From: Elusimicrobia bacterium HGW-Elusimicrobia-3
GTDB taxonomy: Bacteria > Elusimicrobiota > Elusimicrobia > Elusimicrobiales > UBA9959
Assembly (NCBI GenBank): GCA_002840355.1
Contig: PHAL01000016.1
Location: 1-43,698 of the forward strand
Direction of reading: 5' to 3'
DNA: 43,698 nucleotides
Position 1 is the first letter of the stretch; each line of letters begins with the position of its first letter. The notes beneath the pieces are model-generated. The model was not told the DNA's origin, ran no database searches, and saw only the letters and a list, made by a program, of their open reading frames with translations. This document shows, piece after piece, positions 37,801 to 43,037 of the stretch. Both the position numbers and the translations under genes were made by a program.

Positions 37801-40800
37801 GGCACCGGCACGCTCACCGTGGCGCTGCGGCCCACCAACATGCTGTCCTACAACGTCACGGACCTCACCTCCAACAGCACGTTCACGGCCCGCGTGCAGA
37901 TCAAGGACAACGCCAACCTGCCCATAGAGGGGCTCAGCGTCGACTTCAATTTCGAGGGCCAGTTCTCCGTCGGCGCTACCGACGCCCAGGGCCTGGCCGA
38001 AGTGGTGCTGACCGCGCCGGCCTCCAGCGGCACGTACACCTATTCCGCGGTCTTCTACGGGGACGACCGCTACGCCGCCAGCAACGCCGACGGCACCGTG
38101 GCCGTCGGCCCCAGGCCCACGCTGATGGTCACCTCCTCGGTCTCGTCCAAGCTGGGCTCGCCGCTGGAACTCTCGGCCCGCCTGGTGGACACCGCCACGC
38201 AGGCCGGCATCTCCGGCAAGCAGCTGAACTTCTACTTCGCCGGGGCCACGCTGACCGCGGCCACCGACGGCTTCGGCATCTCCAGCGCGGCGTTCGCCTC
38301 GCCGGCCTCCACCGGCGCCTACTACTACGAGGCCGAGTACGCCGGCGACGGCCTGACCTACCTGGGCAGCTACTCCTCCTCGCCGGTCACCATAGCGCTC
38401 AACTTCACGCAGCTCGAGGCGGCGGAGAACCTTTCCATAAAGATCTACGAGCCCCTGCAGGTGCAGGCCACGCTGCGTGACTCCATAGGCGTGCAGATGC
38501 CGGGTCTGCCGGTGACCTTCGCCTTCGAGGGCGCCGAGGCCGAGGACTACACGGACGAGTTCGGCCGCTCCACCGCCTCGTTCCCCACGCTGCTGCTGGC
38601 CTCCACCGGCACCTACAACTACACGGCCGAGTTCGCGGGCGACACGCTCTACGTGGCCTCCAGCGACACCGCCAACGTGGTCAACGTGGGCCGGCGCGAC
38701 TCGCTGCTGACGGCGGGCAGCCTGATGACCACGCCCAACAAGCCGTTCGCGGCCGCGGCCCTGCTCTCCGACAACGTCAACGACAGCGTCTTCAACGGCG
38801 CGCCGGTCTCCGGCAGGACTATCCTGTTCGAGTTCTTCGATTCCACCTACACGCAGGTCTCCTCCGCGGCCACCTCGGCGCTGGGCGTCTCCAGCGTGAG
38901 CTTCACCGCCCCGGCCTCAACCGGCACCTTCCTGCTGACCGCCCGCTTCGCCGACGACGACCCGATCTACGCCGGCGCCTTCTCCTCGGCCGCGGTAGTG
39001 GTGATGCTAGACGACGGCACCGGGGCCATCAAGACCAAGCTGACGGTCGCGCACGCCCGGGCCTACCTGGGCCGAGTCTTCACGGCTTCCGGCACGCTGA
39101 CCGCCACCGACGAGCCGGTGCCGGGCAAGGCGGTGCTCTTCGAGTTCTTCAACGGCGTGGCCACCTACACGGCGGCCGGCTACACGGACGGCATAGGCCT
39201 GGCCACCGCCGCCTTCACGGCCCCGTCCTCCTCCGGCACCTATAACCTTACCGCCTCTTTCGCGGGCGACGCGCAGTTCTCGGCCGCCATGGGCACGGCT
39301 ACGCTGACCGCCGAGCGCTACCCGGTGTCGCTCGTGGCGCAGGACGTCTCGGCCTACGCCGGCGAGGTCTTCAGGGCCAGGGCGGTGCTGCGCGACGACC
39401 TCACGCAGGACTACGTAGCCGCGAAGACGGTCACCTTCAGCTTCTTCGACGGGGTCTCCACGCTGACCGCGACCGCCCTGACCAGCTCCACCGGTTCCGC
39501 GGAGGTGGAATTCACGGCGCCCGCCGTGCCGGGCGACTACTTCTACACCGCCAGCTTCGAGGGCGATACCGTCTACCTGGGCGCCGCCGACACGGCCTCG
39601 CTGCTGATAGCCTCGCGCGGCTCGAGCACCTTCCTGGTGGGCTACGACGTCGGCTACGAGGTCTCCGTCGGTACCGGCGAGGTGGTGGCCGCCTCGGCCA
39701 CGCTGACCTCCAAGGGCTACCCGGTGCCCGGCAAGCCCGTCACCATCACTTTCCAGGGCGTGGCCCGCGTCTCCACTACCAACGCGCAGGGCCTGGCTTT
39801 CTCTACCTTCACGACCCTGTCCTCCAGCGGCACCTTCGTCTACCAGGCGGACTTCACGGGCGACGCCAACTATAACGCCGCCGTCACCACCGCCGCCGTG
39901 CTGGTCGTGTACAGGAAGCAGCCCGAACCGCCTGCGTTCAAGGCCGAGGTCACCTCCACCACCGTCACGCTGGCCTGGACCCAGGTGACGCAGTACCAGG
40001 ACGAGGTGAAGGAGTACATCATAGAGCAGGCGCTCTCGCTGCGCGGCAACGCCAGCACCTCCACCGCCGTGGCCGCCAGCAGCACCGCCTTCACCTGCGA
40101 CGTGGACGAGGACGAGTCCACGTTCATCAAGATCAAGACCAAGCTCAACGACGAGCAGGTCAGCGCCACCACGCTGATAGTAGAAGTGCCCAGCAAAGCG
40201 GCCGACCCTCTCCGCGTGCCCAACTACTACTACATGAGCCCCGGAGAGAACCCCCAGGACTGGGCCGCGTGGGTAAAGATCCCCGGCAAGGTCATGGACA
40301 AGGTCTCGGCCAACAACGCTTTCGACATCACCGTGGAAAAGGAATCCAACCCCGACTTCCTGGCGTCCTACAATATCAAGTCGGCCGGCGTGCCGGCCGC
40401 AGACCTGGAAAAGGACCTGCGGGCCTCGGACAGGAAAGGCGTAAAGCTGACGATAGCCTACCCGCAGGGCGGAACCGGCACCTCGGCCGCTGCCGGCCAG
40501 GTGGCTATCTACTGGTTCAACGGCGCGGAATGGGTGAAGCTCGGCGGCGAGATAGACGTGCTGACCGGCGAGATCTACACCTACTCCCGCGTGCTGGGCC
40601 AGTTCGCGGTGCGCGCGGCCACGCTGTCCTCCAAGTTCACGCTCAACAAGGTGGCGCCGCGCATCTTCAGCCCCGACGACCCCAGCGCCGTAGTCAACCG
40701 CGCCCGGTTCTACTTCGAGAACCCCGGCGGCGGCGAGGTCACTATCCGGATCTTCGACGTCACCGGCGCGCTGGTGCGCCGCAACCTGGAGTCGGAGGGC

Positions 40801-40923
40801 GCCAATATAATGTTCTGGAACGGCCGCGACCAGGCGGGAACGCTGGTTAAGGGCGGCATATACCTCTACCAGGTCGAGGCCGGGGAGGATGTTGTCACCG
40901 GCACCGTGGTGGTGGCGAAATGA
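22879..40923 (+). CDS. Giant secreted Ig-repeat protein (6014 aa) with FlgD/T9SS-like C-terminal domain
   Basis: A 6014-aa surface or secreted protein, probably an adhesin or extended stalk. A signal peptide (about 1-20, ending NLAGQ) is followed by a DUF2341-like domain (about 66-160, WFNGSWNYRRQL), a lectin/LamG-like region (about 175-375), an Fn3-like domain (about 484-571) and three further beta domains to about 860. About 49 Ig-like repeats of about 98 residues follow (862-5679). A second Fn3-like domain covers about 5681-5775, then comes a beta domain containing IYWFNGAEWVKLGG. The last 97 residues (5918-6014) resemble FlgD-Ig/T9SS-type tails (FSPDDPS, FDVTGALVRR, WNGRDQAG, GGIYLYQVEAG). 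Cysteines are very few. The frame is open throughout and the repeats are diverged, so a merging error is unlikely. The next gene overlaps by ATGA. Confidence 0.93.
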   Translation: MILKRILLLPLLLLAGNLAGQTVYTENTEGQFNAGSHNSTYVTGDAVALDHYGRAAGLDAPGGDEWFNGSWNYRRQLTVDSANPAGLAGYAVAVTVNTQAAIAAGRMKADGSDIRFTTAAVAGYSPSLPYYIESGLNTASTKIWVKHPLVSPGSNPLYLYSGNAAAAAASSLPGTFVMGDNFDAANGSAPSGANWVTIESGAPAAGSLRDIQANRLRMLFGSPLGTRYYGLRSANQYSFAAGRRYRAEINARASGDSWSSFTLCQAVYTYAYDQDDWLRVAVHHTASGPSYSIERSDYGTKTTLATGALAAGLHAVDFLITASSFSVLLDGSEVYSAANTLPFNSPYLYLEASSAGAALEEFVFDNVTAQPYSYPEPAFGSAGTEQGRRYAAGSFLSQTYDSGAAGSLYSRADWDDAVPAGSSVTLQARAHDTDVALGTFTAVAKGGNPAVYGRYAQYRLLFSTLDPRYTAAVSSVTLGYGSPPLAPAAPAGLSQSESSIRWSWTDNSSGQYQEEGFKIFDASGVLKGSAGPNSSEWTESGLNPNTLYERALAGYNQAGTGPSAPVSRYTLSVAPNVGCDRSTGTWLSGALTCNNLAGFGTNGVAYYRYAWTQQPTYTWGGSETQWTSGSMSKSDFSTGNYYLHVKSYNGNDVSLSGYQTYGPYWYDRNVPTVTGFSPSSSPWTNTGLGSQGSYSDTGGSKLNRVRYRWTTSADRPATGWQAWDSAIAGNDTASSGFIIGSPGQWYLHVEVEDTAGNVGYGYTGVFRIDTTKPTGGIAINGGAEYTPSRNVTLGLTYADSESGVKNLAYRNLGGTESQPELPQATTAWVLAPGDGSKQVYVKVTDNAGNLQQYADTITLDSRTSLLGSGINGTASGVMGEPADSFLARAAISWTPDGSPLDGRTISFHFNGSTKTALTDSLGSATTGFYVPAATGTYVYNVWFETDGTYAASASTGTLLASQRTTSLVTEDVNATSGAAFTAKATLKDFNTELPINGRTISFYFEGSTITAVTNALGVATVTFTAPLTVAFYDYNATFDGGSVYGPKTATSRVGVGLRVTSLAVPPVTALAQATFNAQATLIDGTSTVAGAAINFYFLGSTQTAVTDGSGVATYAFTAPASSGTYSFAAAFDGDGTYAASSGGALLTVNRRPLSLAGEMGQGYVNASFQARAVLYDGITAQRVPGKAIVFIFESSSATVVTDALGVSTAVFASGALPRSATCYYYFAGDSGYAFADSTAPVTVERRPVALSASDTSALISSSFTAVAELKDTAFTPVPVAGKTVTFTFLGEQKTAVTDALGVASATYASGLSTGTYEYYASFAQDGSYLADNDTGTVTMDKRPVVVSAYPRFVFAFDAIQGVADLKDGVTGEYISSQTISFNYNGVSQSTTTGSEGAALGRAYAVYPGTGVAATYSYSATFPGNSLYSANSSTASVTVTKRSVNLTAFPQSAIWGSSFTATAEFRDGATNTLVGGKQLRLAFSTAPASFQLTSAAGVAASTFTAPASTGAFSWFANFSGDDAYAAAASTGTISVNRRAPTITPIASSKYVWDSIYLSATFTDEGNPVADRLLYFYFNGSTKTAATNSGGVATTLAFSSVSAQGVYGFSVQFDGDTNYSAQTGSSTVTVSRRPSNLNLGPVSAIANSSVTLSATLLDTNWTTPVSGKSVSFTLQGATHTLSAVTNASGIASVIYSAAGVTGPYIYSASFAGNTSYTGTSSSETLTVTRRPSVLEMADYYPPASSTFTVSAVLKDFTNGNAIEAKTVSFLFLGSTRTAVTTALGYAATSYVALSSTMSYPIQAAYAGDTLYAPATIVKTVFPGRRNTALQTSDILTAVAKDTFTVTARLSDYDLGTYLSGATITFSFTGSTYSLTAVTDPTGYASVQFAAPSATDTYSYTATYAGSALYNSTLETSSVLVNRRAITINPADLTGVPAISTFTASATLSDGPLTLSDKTLSFVFVSTKSAITGVTGVAVSSFIAPVSTGTFSYKVTYAGDALYDPATAYATLGVVLKPTVLEVLDVPDAVVGLKFTATAKLRDIEAGNALVLSTKTITIVFGTTTINAVTDLGVATAAYTAPLTTGTYSYTAAFPGDGIYGASTSSGTVTVNRRPVLFSLATDPNQPYAFRANSVQSSFTVTGVLSDGQVAGLNLAGQSLTFVFQNSTQTVVTNELGVASATFASPVSSGTYAYYGYFYGDNSYNPNRPEDSGKTLNIIPRPTNILPRDSATGILNNDGLTPYYTFWNTHVQARVMDTLSSEGIQGVTANFVLWNSTRTGVTNSIGTAQSSATFPGVTVTGIYPAIVRFDGNGTYAPSLLPGGTLTSDPYTAKVTINRSPAYFDVPQVTETYPDADTVIAGNLVDWWGRPPAYPGQYVENPNAALIGYPIRYRVSTIPCGADCGAVGRNWAITGWGTVGAGNIATATVRSPLAAGDYPIDYYFAATPSYVQWGRSEPQRVLRVGRRLTYIIPDSEPFTVGAQMPIDITVKLADLTQSLAGVNGKDLDVILVTTQTLVTGSAGPAGKVKATFAGMSVGTYTYIARFPDGDPAYMPFTSSGTVIVEKNTTGLAADNVSNIPAGNNFDARATLTIIQGTTTLPLAGKTINFVFTSTNGPVNLSAMTNALGVATATYSSPYVPANYNYTAEFPEDADNKPSSDLTNTVQVVKRRTQVVAENAAVYIQENFTSTATLTDLDLGGAPIPGMTVSYVLHKSPDISATAATDAGGVAVTSFLSPTTANTYQYSATFPGTSIYAVSSDTRTVTVSRRVTNLNAADVTTPTNSSFTITTSLSDVTHDLGVSTPIAGAQVKFVFNGETKYAVTDAYGVVSATFTAPAVAANYPYTVYFEGDQTFNVTDTPRTVIVRKRNTTVSGTDVIAPAGSAFTAQALLIDEFGQKLENYTITFVFTGTGTFTGADLTDENGLANKIYISPLSTGTYNYTASFAGDDTYAANSDDLNEVLVNVASTTLSVPDGAVTVNMLYTATATLKGAASGAGVPNKPVDFTFNGVNLGQVLTDETGMAVKTFTPASTGTFRLDADFYGDSAFFASESSATITVSRRTAGIAAPDVQTEVEMVFIATATLRDYSAVPSTPIEGRTVEFLFDGNTKTAVTNSVGVATVSYTSPLFSGVYALGANFPGDAIFEATATLAVVNIAKHEISLAVVNGSIPALEVFNATATLTMGVTPIPGKNIQFLYKGEPLSATTDAAGQAFVQYQSGASSGPWRLDANFDGSADPTYASTSTYGTITVLRRAAVVVPENITLSVFDAFTATATFRDVVSSNTPAGKYAKVAFNWIKTTTFTATATDGSGLLYVSTGAPVSSGTYKVEAFYLGDATYAPSLASTATVTVLRRPSQLALADVSVMFGRVFTATATLRNEAVPLASKPVTFTFEGRPFTKLTNASGIAVATFTVTLSTGPSRIDALFDGDAAYGPSNVATATVTAAMRPTAVTPAAAAAIADKVFIATATLKDIDNLNLAGKEVDFIFEGETLTGITNALGVATAAFTADVATGTYAVGVYFNGTYAYIPSSSTLTLTVQRRPTSILPPGGVTTRALDVFYATATLRDLDAITLGAKPVRFLFQGATFYRATDGGGVSISTWAAPASSGSYIVGAYFDGDEKYAPSSSSILVANLQRPAGIALNGVTATALDLFKATATLTDLNNGLLQVSTRNVTFSFSWGANTSALTNGVGVATASYNATAAAGAYQLTGSFAGDATYASTSAVVPLLVTKRNAYVTGVYVSTRVFDVFTATGTFYDSVSSAPVAGRTMKFILQHGSTRTAVTGGDGVAAANFTAHGSSGTYAIYTMFEGDATYNPAVTYVSSVTLARRDSRITLTAPPSVIINSAFTASGTIYDSVNSAPAPSKLLSFLFQGSTVPAFADGAGQASAGYTASLSSGAYELQVSFAGDASYNPSVSTRTVTSLRYPTRINGPAVTVTMNEVLTATATLTDYLASTVPAKALTFTFQSQPFVDVTDGLGVAYSTYAADVAAGTYQLPVAFAGDALYDSTSTNIPVLVNKRVPLLAVSPAAARALDVFTASATLADNLYPAQKLAGQTVAFEFVAGTSTYLGNGVTDAQGLAVYNFTAPAATGAYQLRGNFAGDSTYYPSLKTSTVTVSARPALLSLADAETEIDELFRTTATLTDQATLLPVASRLVTFTFVTSSGAYTAADGEASVRYTAPASSGAYRLDAAFDGDATYGAVASSATLTVKRRPLALAAPDIAGIIDEVFKATVTVTDVLSAAAVVGRPVNFVFDNSTFTVPTAAGGVAVSTFAAPAATGVYYAAINFPGDARYLPAATTAQLTVDRRPAAIDAEPVTARAAQVFTATAALRDVLTPGYKPAGRALVFHFEGSSFTAITDAQGLAVSTFMAPSSSGAVRLDISFAGDARYTLAASTAAVTVLRRLSLLTLEPIAVNALDVFTATATLTDKVDTGAYAPGRDVIFHFAGTSVTAVTDAGGIAAASFTAPLSSGAYQVEATFEGDSVYDTSYSSGAVDVLQRPVAIAIADSSAYPFEQLTATATLTDGATAAPVESRLLLFTLDGTQLAGTTDGVGVATAAYTPPGTFGYYELGAEFAGDATYAAWTASGTVEVMRRPTAVAPLDAAATAMDVFIASASLSDVRFGAPVEGKELVFLFEGQTSTAATDAQGLAWTQFAAPISSGTYFFTAEFHGDPVYAVSSATGAVAVSTRFTRTIARDTNANVGEPFVLSATLTDPAREGQEGYFVPNTLMKFIFKDRDNFTIEEGSATTNEIGVATVTFSGPGAPDVYYYTAFFEGDYSYTPSSATAMVKVGLLTSLVANDVETEALESFKVKAKLTDYLSTTLDDKAVRFTFLGFSGAGMTNAEGDSGVAASTFTAPPSSGTYLYNAYFDGDSIYSASNATGTITVKLRTASIVTFPTSAMSYSSFTALIALKDLKTNGSIGGRDVEIYFNGSTVAANTDADTGVAGASFFAPFSSGTYNYYAAFAGDDTYAPSVGTGTLTVALRPTNMLSYNVTDLTSNSTFTARVQIKDNANLPIEGLSVDFNFEGQFSVGATDAQGLAEVVLTAPASSGTYTYSAVFYGDDRYAASNADGTVAVGPRPTLMVTSSVSSKLGSPLELSARLVDTATQAGISGKQLNFYFAGATLTAATDGFGISSAAFASPASTGAYYYEAEYAGDGLTYLGSYSSSPVTIALNFTQLEAAENLSIKIYEPLQVQATLRDSIGVQMPGLPVTFAFEGAEAEDYTDEFGRSTASFPTLLLASTGTYNYTAEFAGDTLYVASSDTANVVNVGRRDSLLTAGSLMTTPNKPFAAAALLSDNVNDSVFNGAPVSGRTILFEFFDSTYTQVSSAATSALGVSSVSFTAPASTGTFLLTARFADDDPIYAGAFSSAAVVVMLDDGTGAIKTKLTVAHARAYLGRVFTASGTLTATDEPVPGKAVLFEFFNGVATYTAAGYTDGIGLATAAFTAPSSSGTYNLTASFAGDAQFSAAMGTATLTAERYPVSLVAQDVSAYAGEVFRARAVLRDDLTQDYVAAKTVTFSFFDGVSTLTATALTSSTGSAEVEFTAPAVPGDYFYTASFEGDTVYLGAADTASLLIASRGSSTFLVGYDVGYEVSVGTGEVVAASATLTSKGYPVPGKPVTITFQGVARVSTTNAQGLAFSTFTTLSSSGTFVYQADFTGDANYNAAVTTAAVLVVYRKQPEPPAFKAEVTSTTVTLAWTQVTQYQDEVKEYIIEQALSLRGNASTSTAVAASSTAFTCDVDEDESTFIKIKTKLNDEQVSATTLIVEVPSKAADPLRVPNYYYMSPGENPQDWAAWVKIPGKVMDKVSANNAFDITVEKESNPDFLASYNIKSAGVPAADLEKDLRASDRKGVKLTIAYPQGGTGTSAAAGQVAIYWFNGAEWVKLGGEIDVLTGEIYTYSRVLGQFAVRAATLSSKFTLNKVAPRIFSPDDPSAVVNRARFYFENPGGGEVTIRIFDVTGALVRRNLESEGANIMFWNGRDQAGTLVKGGIYLYQVEAGEDVVTGTVVVAK
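25462..39915 (+). repeat. Array of about 49 Ig-like protein repeats (unit about 294 bp)
   Basis: My manual parse gives about 49 units, each with the pattern FTATATLxD, GKxVxFxF, AVTDAxGVAxAxFTAP, SSGTYxYxAxFxGDxxYxxS, and a linker ending in RRP or similar. The pattern fits bacterial Ig-like group 3 (Big_3_5-like) domains. Units differ at many positions, so this is an old, diversified array. Unit 16 (about 29881-30262) is unusual, with a long insertion and two closely spaced cysteines. Confidence 0.85.
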
Positions 40924-41297
40924 CGCTCGCCCTTGATAAAAAATTTATGAGCAACCTCTTCAACGCACTGCTTCTTTCCACCCTGCTGGCGGCGCCCGCC
41001 GCGGCGGCGTTTACGCTGACAAAGGTCACGCCCCGCGTCTTCAGCCCCGGGGAGGGGAACCCGGTAGTCAACCGCGCGCGGTTCCATTTCACCAATCCCG
41101 ACGCCGGGGAGATCACGATACGCATCTTCGACATCAAGGGCTCGCTGGTGCGCAGGAACCTGGACTCAGAATCCCCGCTCGTGATGTACTGGAACGGCAG
41201 GGACCAGGGCGGCTCCATGGTCAGGGGGGGTATCTACATTTACCAGATAGAGGTCGGTGAGCAGGTCATAACCGGCACCGTGGTGGTGGCAAAATGA
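40920..41297 (+). CDS. Small secreted protein made of one FlgD/T9SS-like domain, paralogue of the giant protein's tail
   Basis: A 125-aa exported protein. A signal peptide (about 1-30, with KK near the N-terminus and cleavage after APAAAA) is followed directly by a domain of about 97 residues. That domain is identical at about 64 positions to the last 97 residues of the giant protein, by manual count. Shared motifs include KVxPRxFSP, VVNRARF, LVRRNL, WNGRDQ and the terminal GTVVVAK. Its ATG overlaps the giant gene's stop (ATGA). An alternative ATG at 40947 is possible but would lose the basic n-region. It may be a soluble or cell-bound competitor, cap or adaptor for the same sorting or anchoring partner; this role is inference. 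Confidence 0.88.
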   Translation: MTLALDKKFMSNLFNALLLSTLLAAPAAAAFTLTKVTPRVFSPGEGNPVVNRARFHFTNPDAGEITIRIFDIKGSLVRRNLDSESPLVMYWNGRDQGGSMVRGGIYIYQIEVGEQVITGTVVVAK

Positions 41298-42967
41298 AAC
41301 GGCTACCTTATATGAAGACAACGACACTCCTTTCCCTGCTGGGCCTTGCCGTACTGGCGGCGGCGCCGGCCCGCGCCGCCTTCGAGGACGTCGAGACCGG
41401 CCCCAGGGCTTCGGCCATGGCCGGCGCCTACGCCGCCCAGTCCGAGGGCATCTCCTCTATTTTCTACAACCCCGCCGGCATCATCGGCGCCACCCGCTAC
41501 GAGGCGGCGCTGGCCCAGCAGAAGCTCTATCTCGGCCTGACCGACGGCAGCGCCATCTCGCGCGGCGCCATAGCCTTCGGCCTGCCGCTCTCCTTCGGCG
41601 GCTCCTACTGGGGCACCGCGGCCGTGGGCATGGACACGCTCAGCCTCGACAGCCTCTACAGCGAATCCCGCCTGCGCATAGCCTGGGCCTACCCGCTCAA
41701 GGAGCGGCTGTGGGCCGGCCTCGCGCTGGCGCGCATGGGCGTAACCTACGGCAGCGACCCCCTTTACCCGGTCCTGGACGGCACCACCGAAATGTCCGCC
41801 ATGGGCCTCGACATCGGAGCCATATACAGCGGGGAAGGGGCTGACTTCGGCCTTTCGATACAGAACGCCAACGAGCCCGACCTGGGCATCAAGTACGCCA
41901 ACAAGGTGGACCGCAAGATAACCCTGGGCATGGCCCTCAAGCGCCAGACCTTCACCTGGAACTCCGACCTGTCGCTGTCCGGGCAGGACGTTAAGATCAA
42001 GACCGGCGCCGAGGTGCCGGTTATGCGGGAGGCCTACGGCGACCGGCTGCAGGCCCGCGGCGGTTTCAGCGTGGGCTCGCGCGACTACCGCTCGCTCGCC
42101 GCCGGCTTCGGCTACCGGCGCGCCTCCTACCGCGTGGATTATTCTTTCGTTTACCCGCTCAGCGGCCTGGCCGATACCATGGGCTCCCACCAGCTGGGAC
42201 TGTTCGTGGCGTGGGGCGAGCCCCGCGGCCCGCTGGCCGACAGGGAAAACCAGTATTCCGACGAGGCCGGGGAGAAAGGCCGCGGCGGCGGCGGAGGGGA
42301 CGGCGCCGGAGAAGGCGAGGGCGCGCCCCAAAAGACCGAGCCCAGCAAGCAGGACGTGCAGAAGGCCGTCAAGCTGCTGCGCCAGGCCAGGCTCAACCTG
42401 CGCTCCGGCGCCTACGCCAAGGCCGAGGAGGCCTTCAAAAAGGCCGACGAGCTGCTGATGAACACCGACCCGTCCATCAAGGAGACCATGCTGAAGATGG
42501 GCGCGGTGAGCGGCATCCTGCCCGAGGCCACCGGCCAGGCCGGCCGCGACGACCTGCTGCGCAAGTCCGTCAACCGCTACGCGGACAAGAACACCGACGC
42601 GGTGCTCTATATCACCTACGCCCGCCAGAGGTGGCCGAGGGACATAGCGGTCGCAAGGTTGTATAATCTCATCACCCGGGAATTCCCGGAGACGGCCTCG
42701 GGGCTGCGCATCCTGCCGGGCATCACGATCATAGACCAGCTGCTGCAGGACGCCCTGGACTTCATACGCAACGGCCGCTTCATACAGGCCATTTCCACCC
42801 TGCAGCGGGTGCTGCAGCTGGAGCCCGACAATATACCGGCCCTGACCCGCATGGGCTCGGCCTACTGGGCGATGGAAAAGAAGGATATCGCGAGGAGAAA
42901 CTGGCGGAGGGTGCTGGAACTTGATCCTGGTAATACGGAAGTTAACCAGTTCATGCGGATGAATTAA
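41294..42967 (+). CDS. PorV/PorQ-like outer-membrane barrel fused to TPR repeats
   Basis: A 557-aa exported protein. The signal peptide (about 1-28, cleavage after APARA) leads into a PorV/PorQ or UPF0164-like beta-barrel (about 29-310). The hallmark opening is present (GPRASAMAGAYAA, SEGISSIFYNPAGI). An acidic glycine-rich linker (about 322-345) joins a helical TPR region (about 348-557), with clear TPRs in LRSGAYAKAEEAFKKADELL and in the last 75 residues (ISTLQRVLQLEPDNIPALTRMGSAYWAMEK). PorV in Bacteroidota shuttles type IX cargo at the outer membrane. Here the barrel is translated in overlap (ATGA) with two genes carrying T9SS-like tails, so it is the likely export or anchoring partner. 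The start could instead be the internal Met at residue 7. Confidence 0.88.
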   Translation: MKRLPYMKTTTLLSLLGLAVLAAAPARAAFEDVETGPRASAMAGAYAAQSEGISSIFYNPAGIIGATRYEAALAQQKLYLGLTDGSAISRGAIAFGLPLSFGGSYWGTAAVGMDTLSLDSLYSESRLRIAWAYPLKERLWAGLALARMGVTYGSDPLYPVLDGTTEMSAMGLDIGAIYSGEGADFGLSIQNANEPDLGIKYANKVDRKITLGMALKRQTFTWNSDLSLSGQDVKIKTGAEVPVMREAYGDRLQARGGFSVGSRDYRSLAAGFGYRRASYRVDYSFVYPLSGLADTMGSHQLGLFVAWGEPRGPLADRENQYSDEAGEKGRGGGGGDGAGEGEGAPQKTEPSKQDVQKAVKLLRQARLNLRSGAYAKAEEAFKKADELLMNTDPSIKETMLKMGAVSGILPEATGQAGRDDLLRKSVNRYADKNTDAVLYITYARQRWPRDIAVARLYNLITREFPETASGLRILPGITIIDQLLQDALDFIRNGRFIQAISTLQRVLQLEPDNIPALTRMGSAYWAMEKKDIARRNWRRVLELDPGNTEVNQFMRMN

Positions 42968-42976
42968 AGGCGGGCA

Positions 42977-43013
42977 GCGCCGGAGTCCCTCAGGGCCGGC
43001 GCCCCGTTTTTTT
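42977..43013 (+). terminator. Intrinsic terminator of the giant-protein operon
   Basis: GCGCCGG (42977-42983) pairs with CCGGCGC (42996-43002). An inner CCC/GGG stem closes a TCA loop. Seven T residues follow at 43007-43013. It lies just after the barrel-TPR gene and before the ribosome site of the next gene. Confidence 0.8.
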
Positions 43014-43037
43014 GCGTTGTCTTAAGGAGCAGGTATA

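Noticed and set aside
22879-40923. The giant frame considered as an assembly artefact of collapsed or duplicated repeats
   Set aside because: Repeat units are strongly diverged at both DNA and protein level, the frame is unbroken over 18 kb, and both ends carry distinct non-repeat domains. Long reads would still be the final check.
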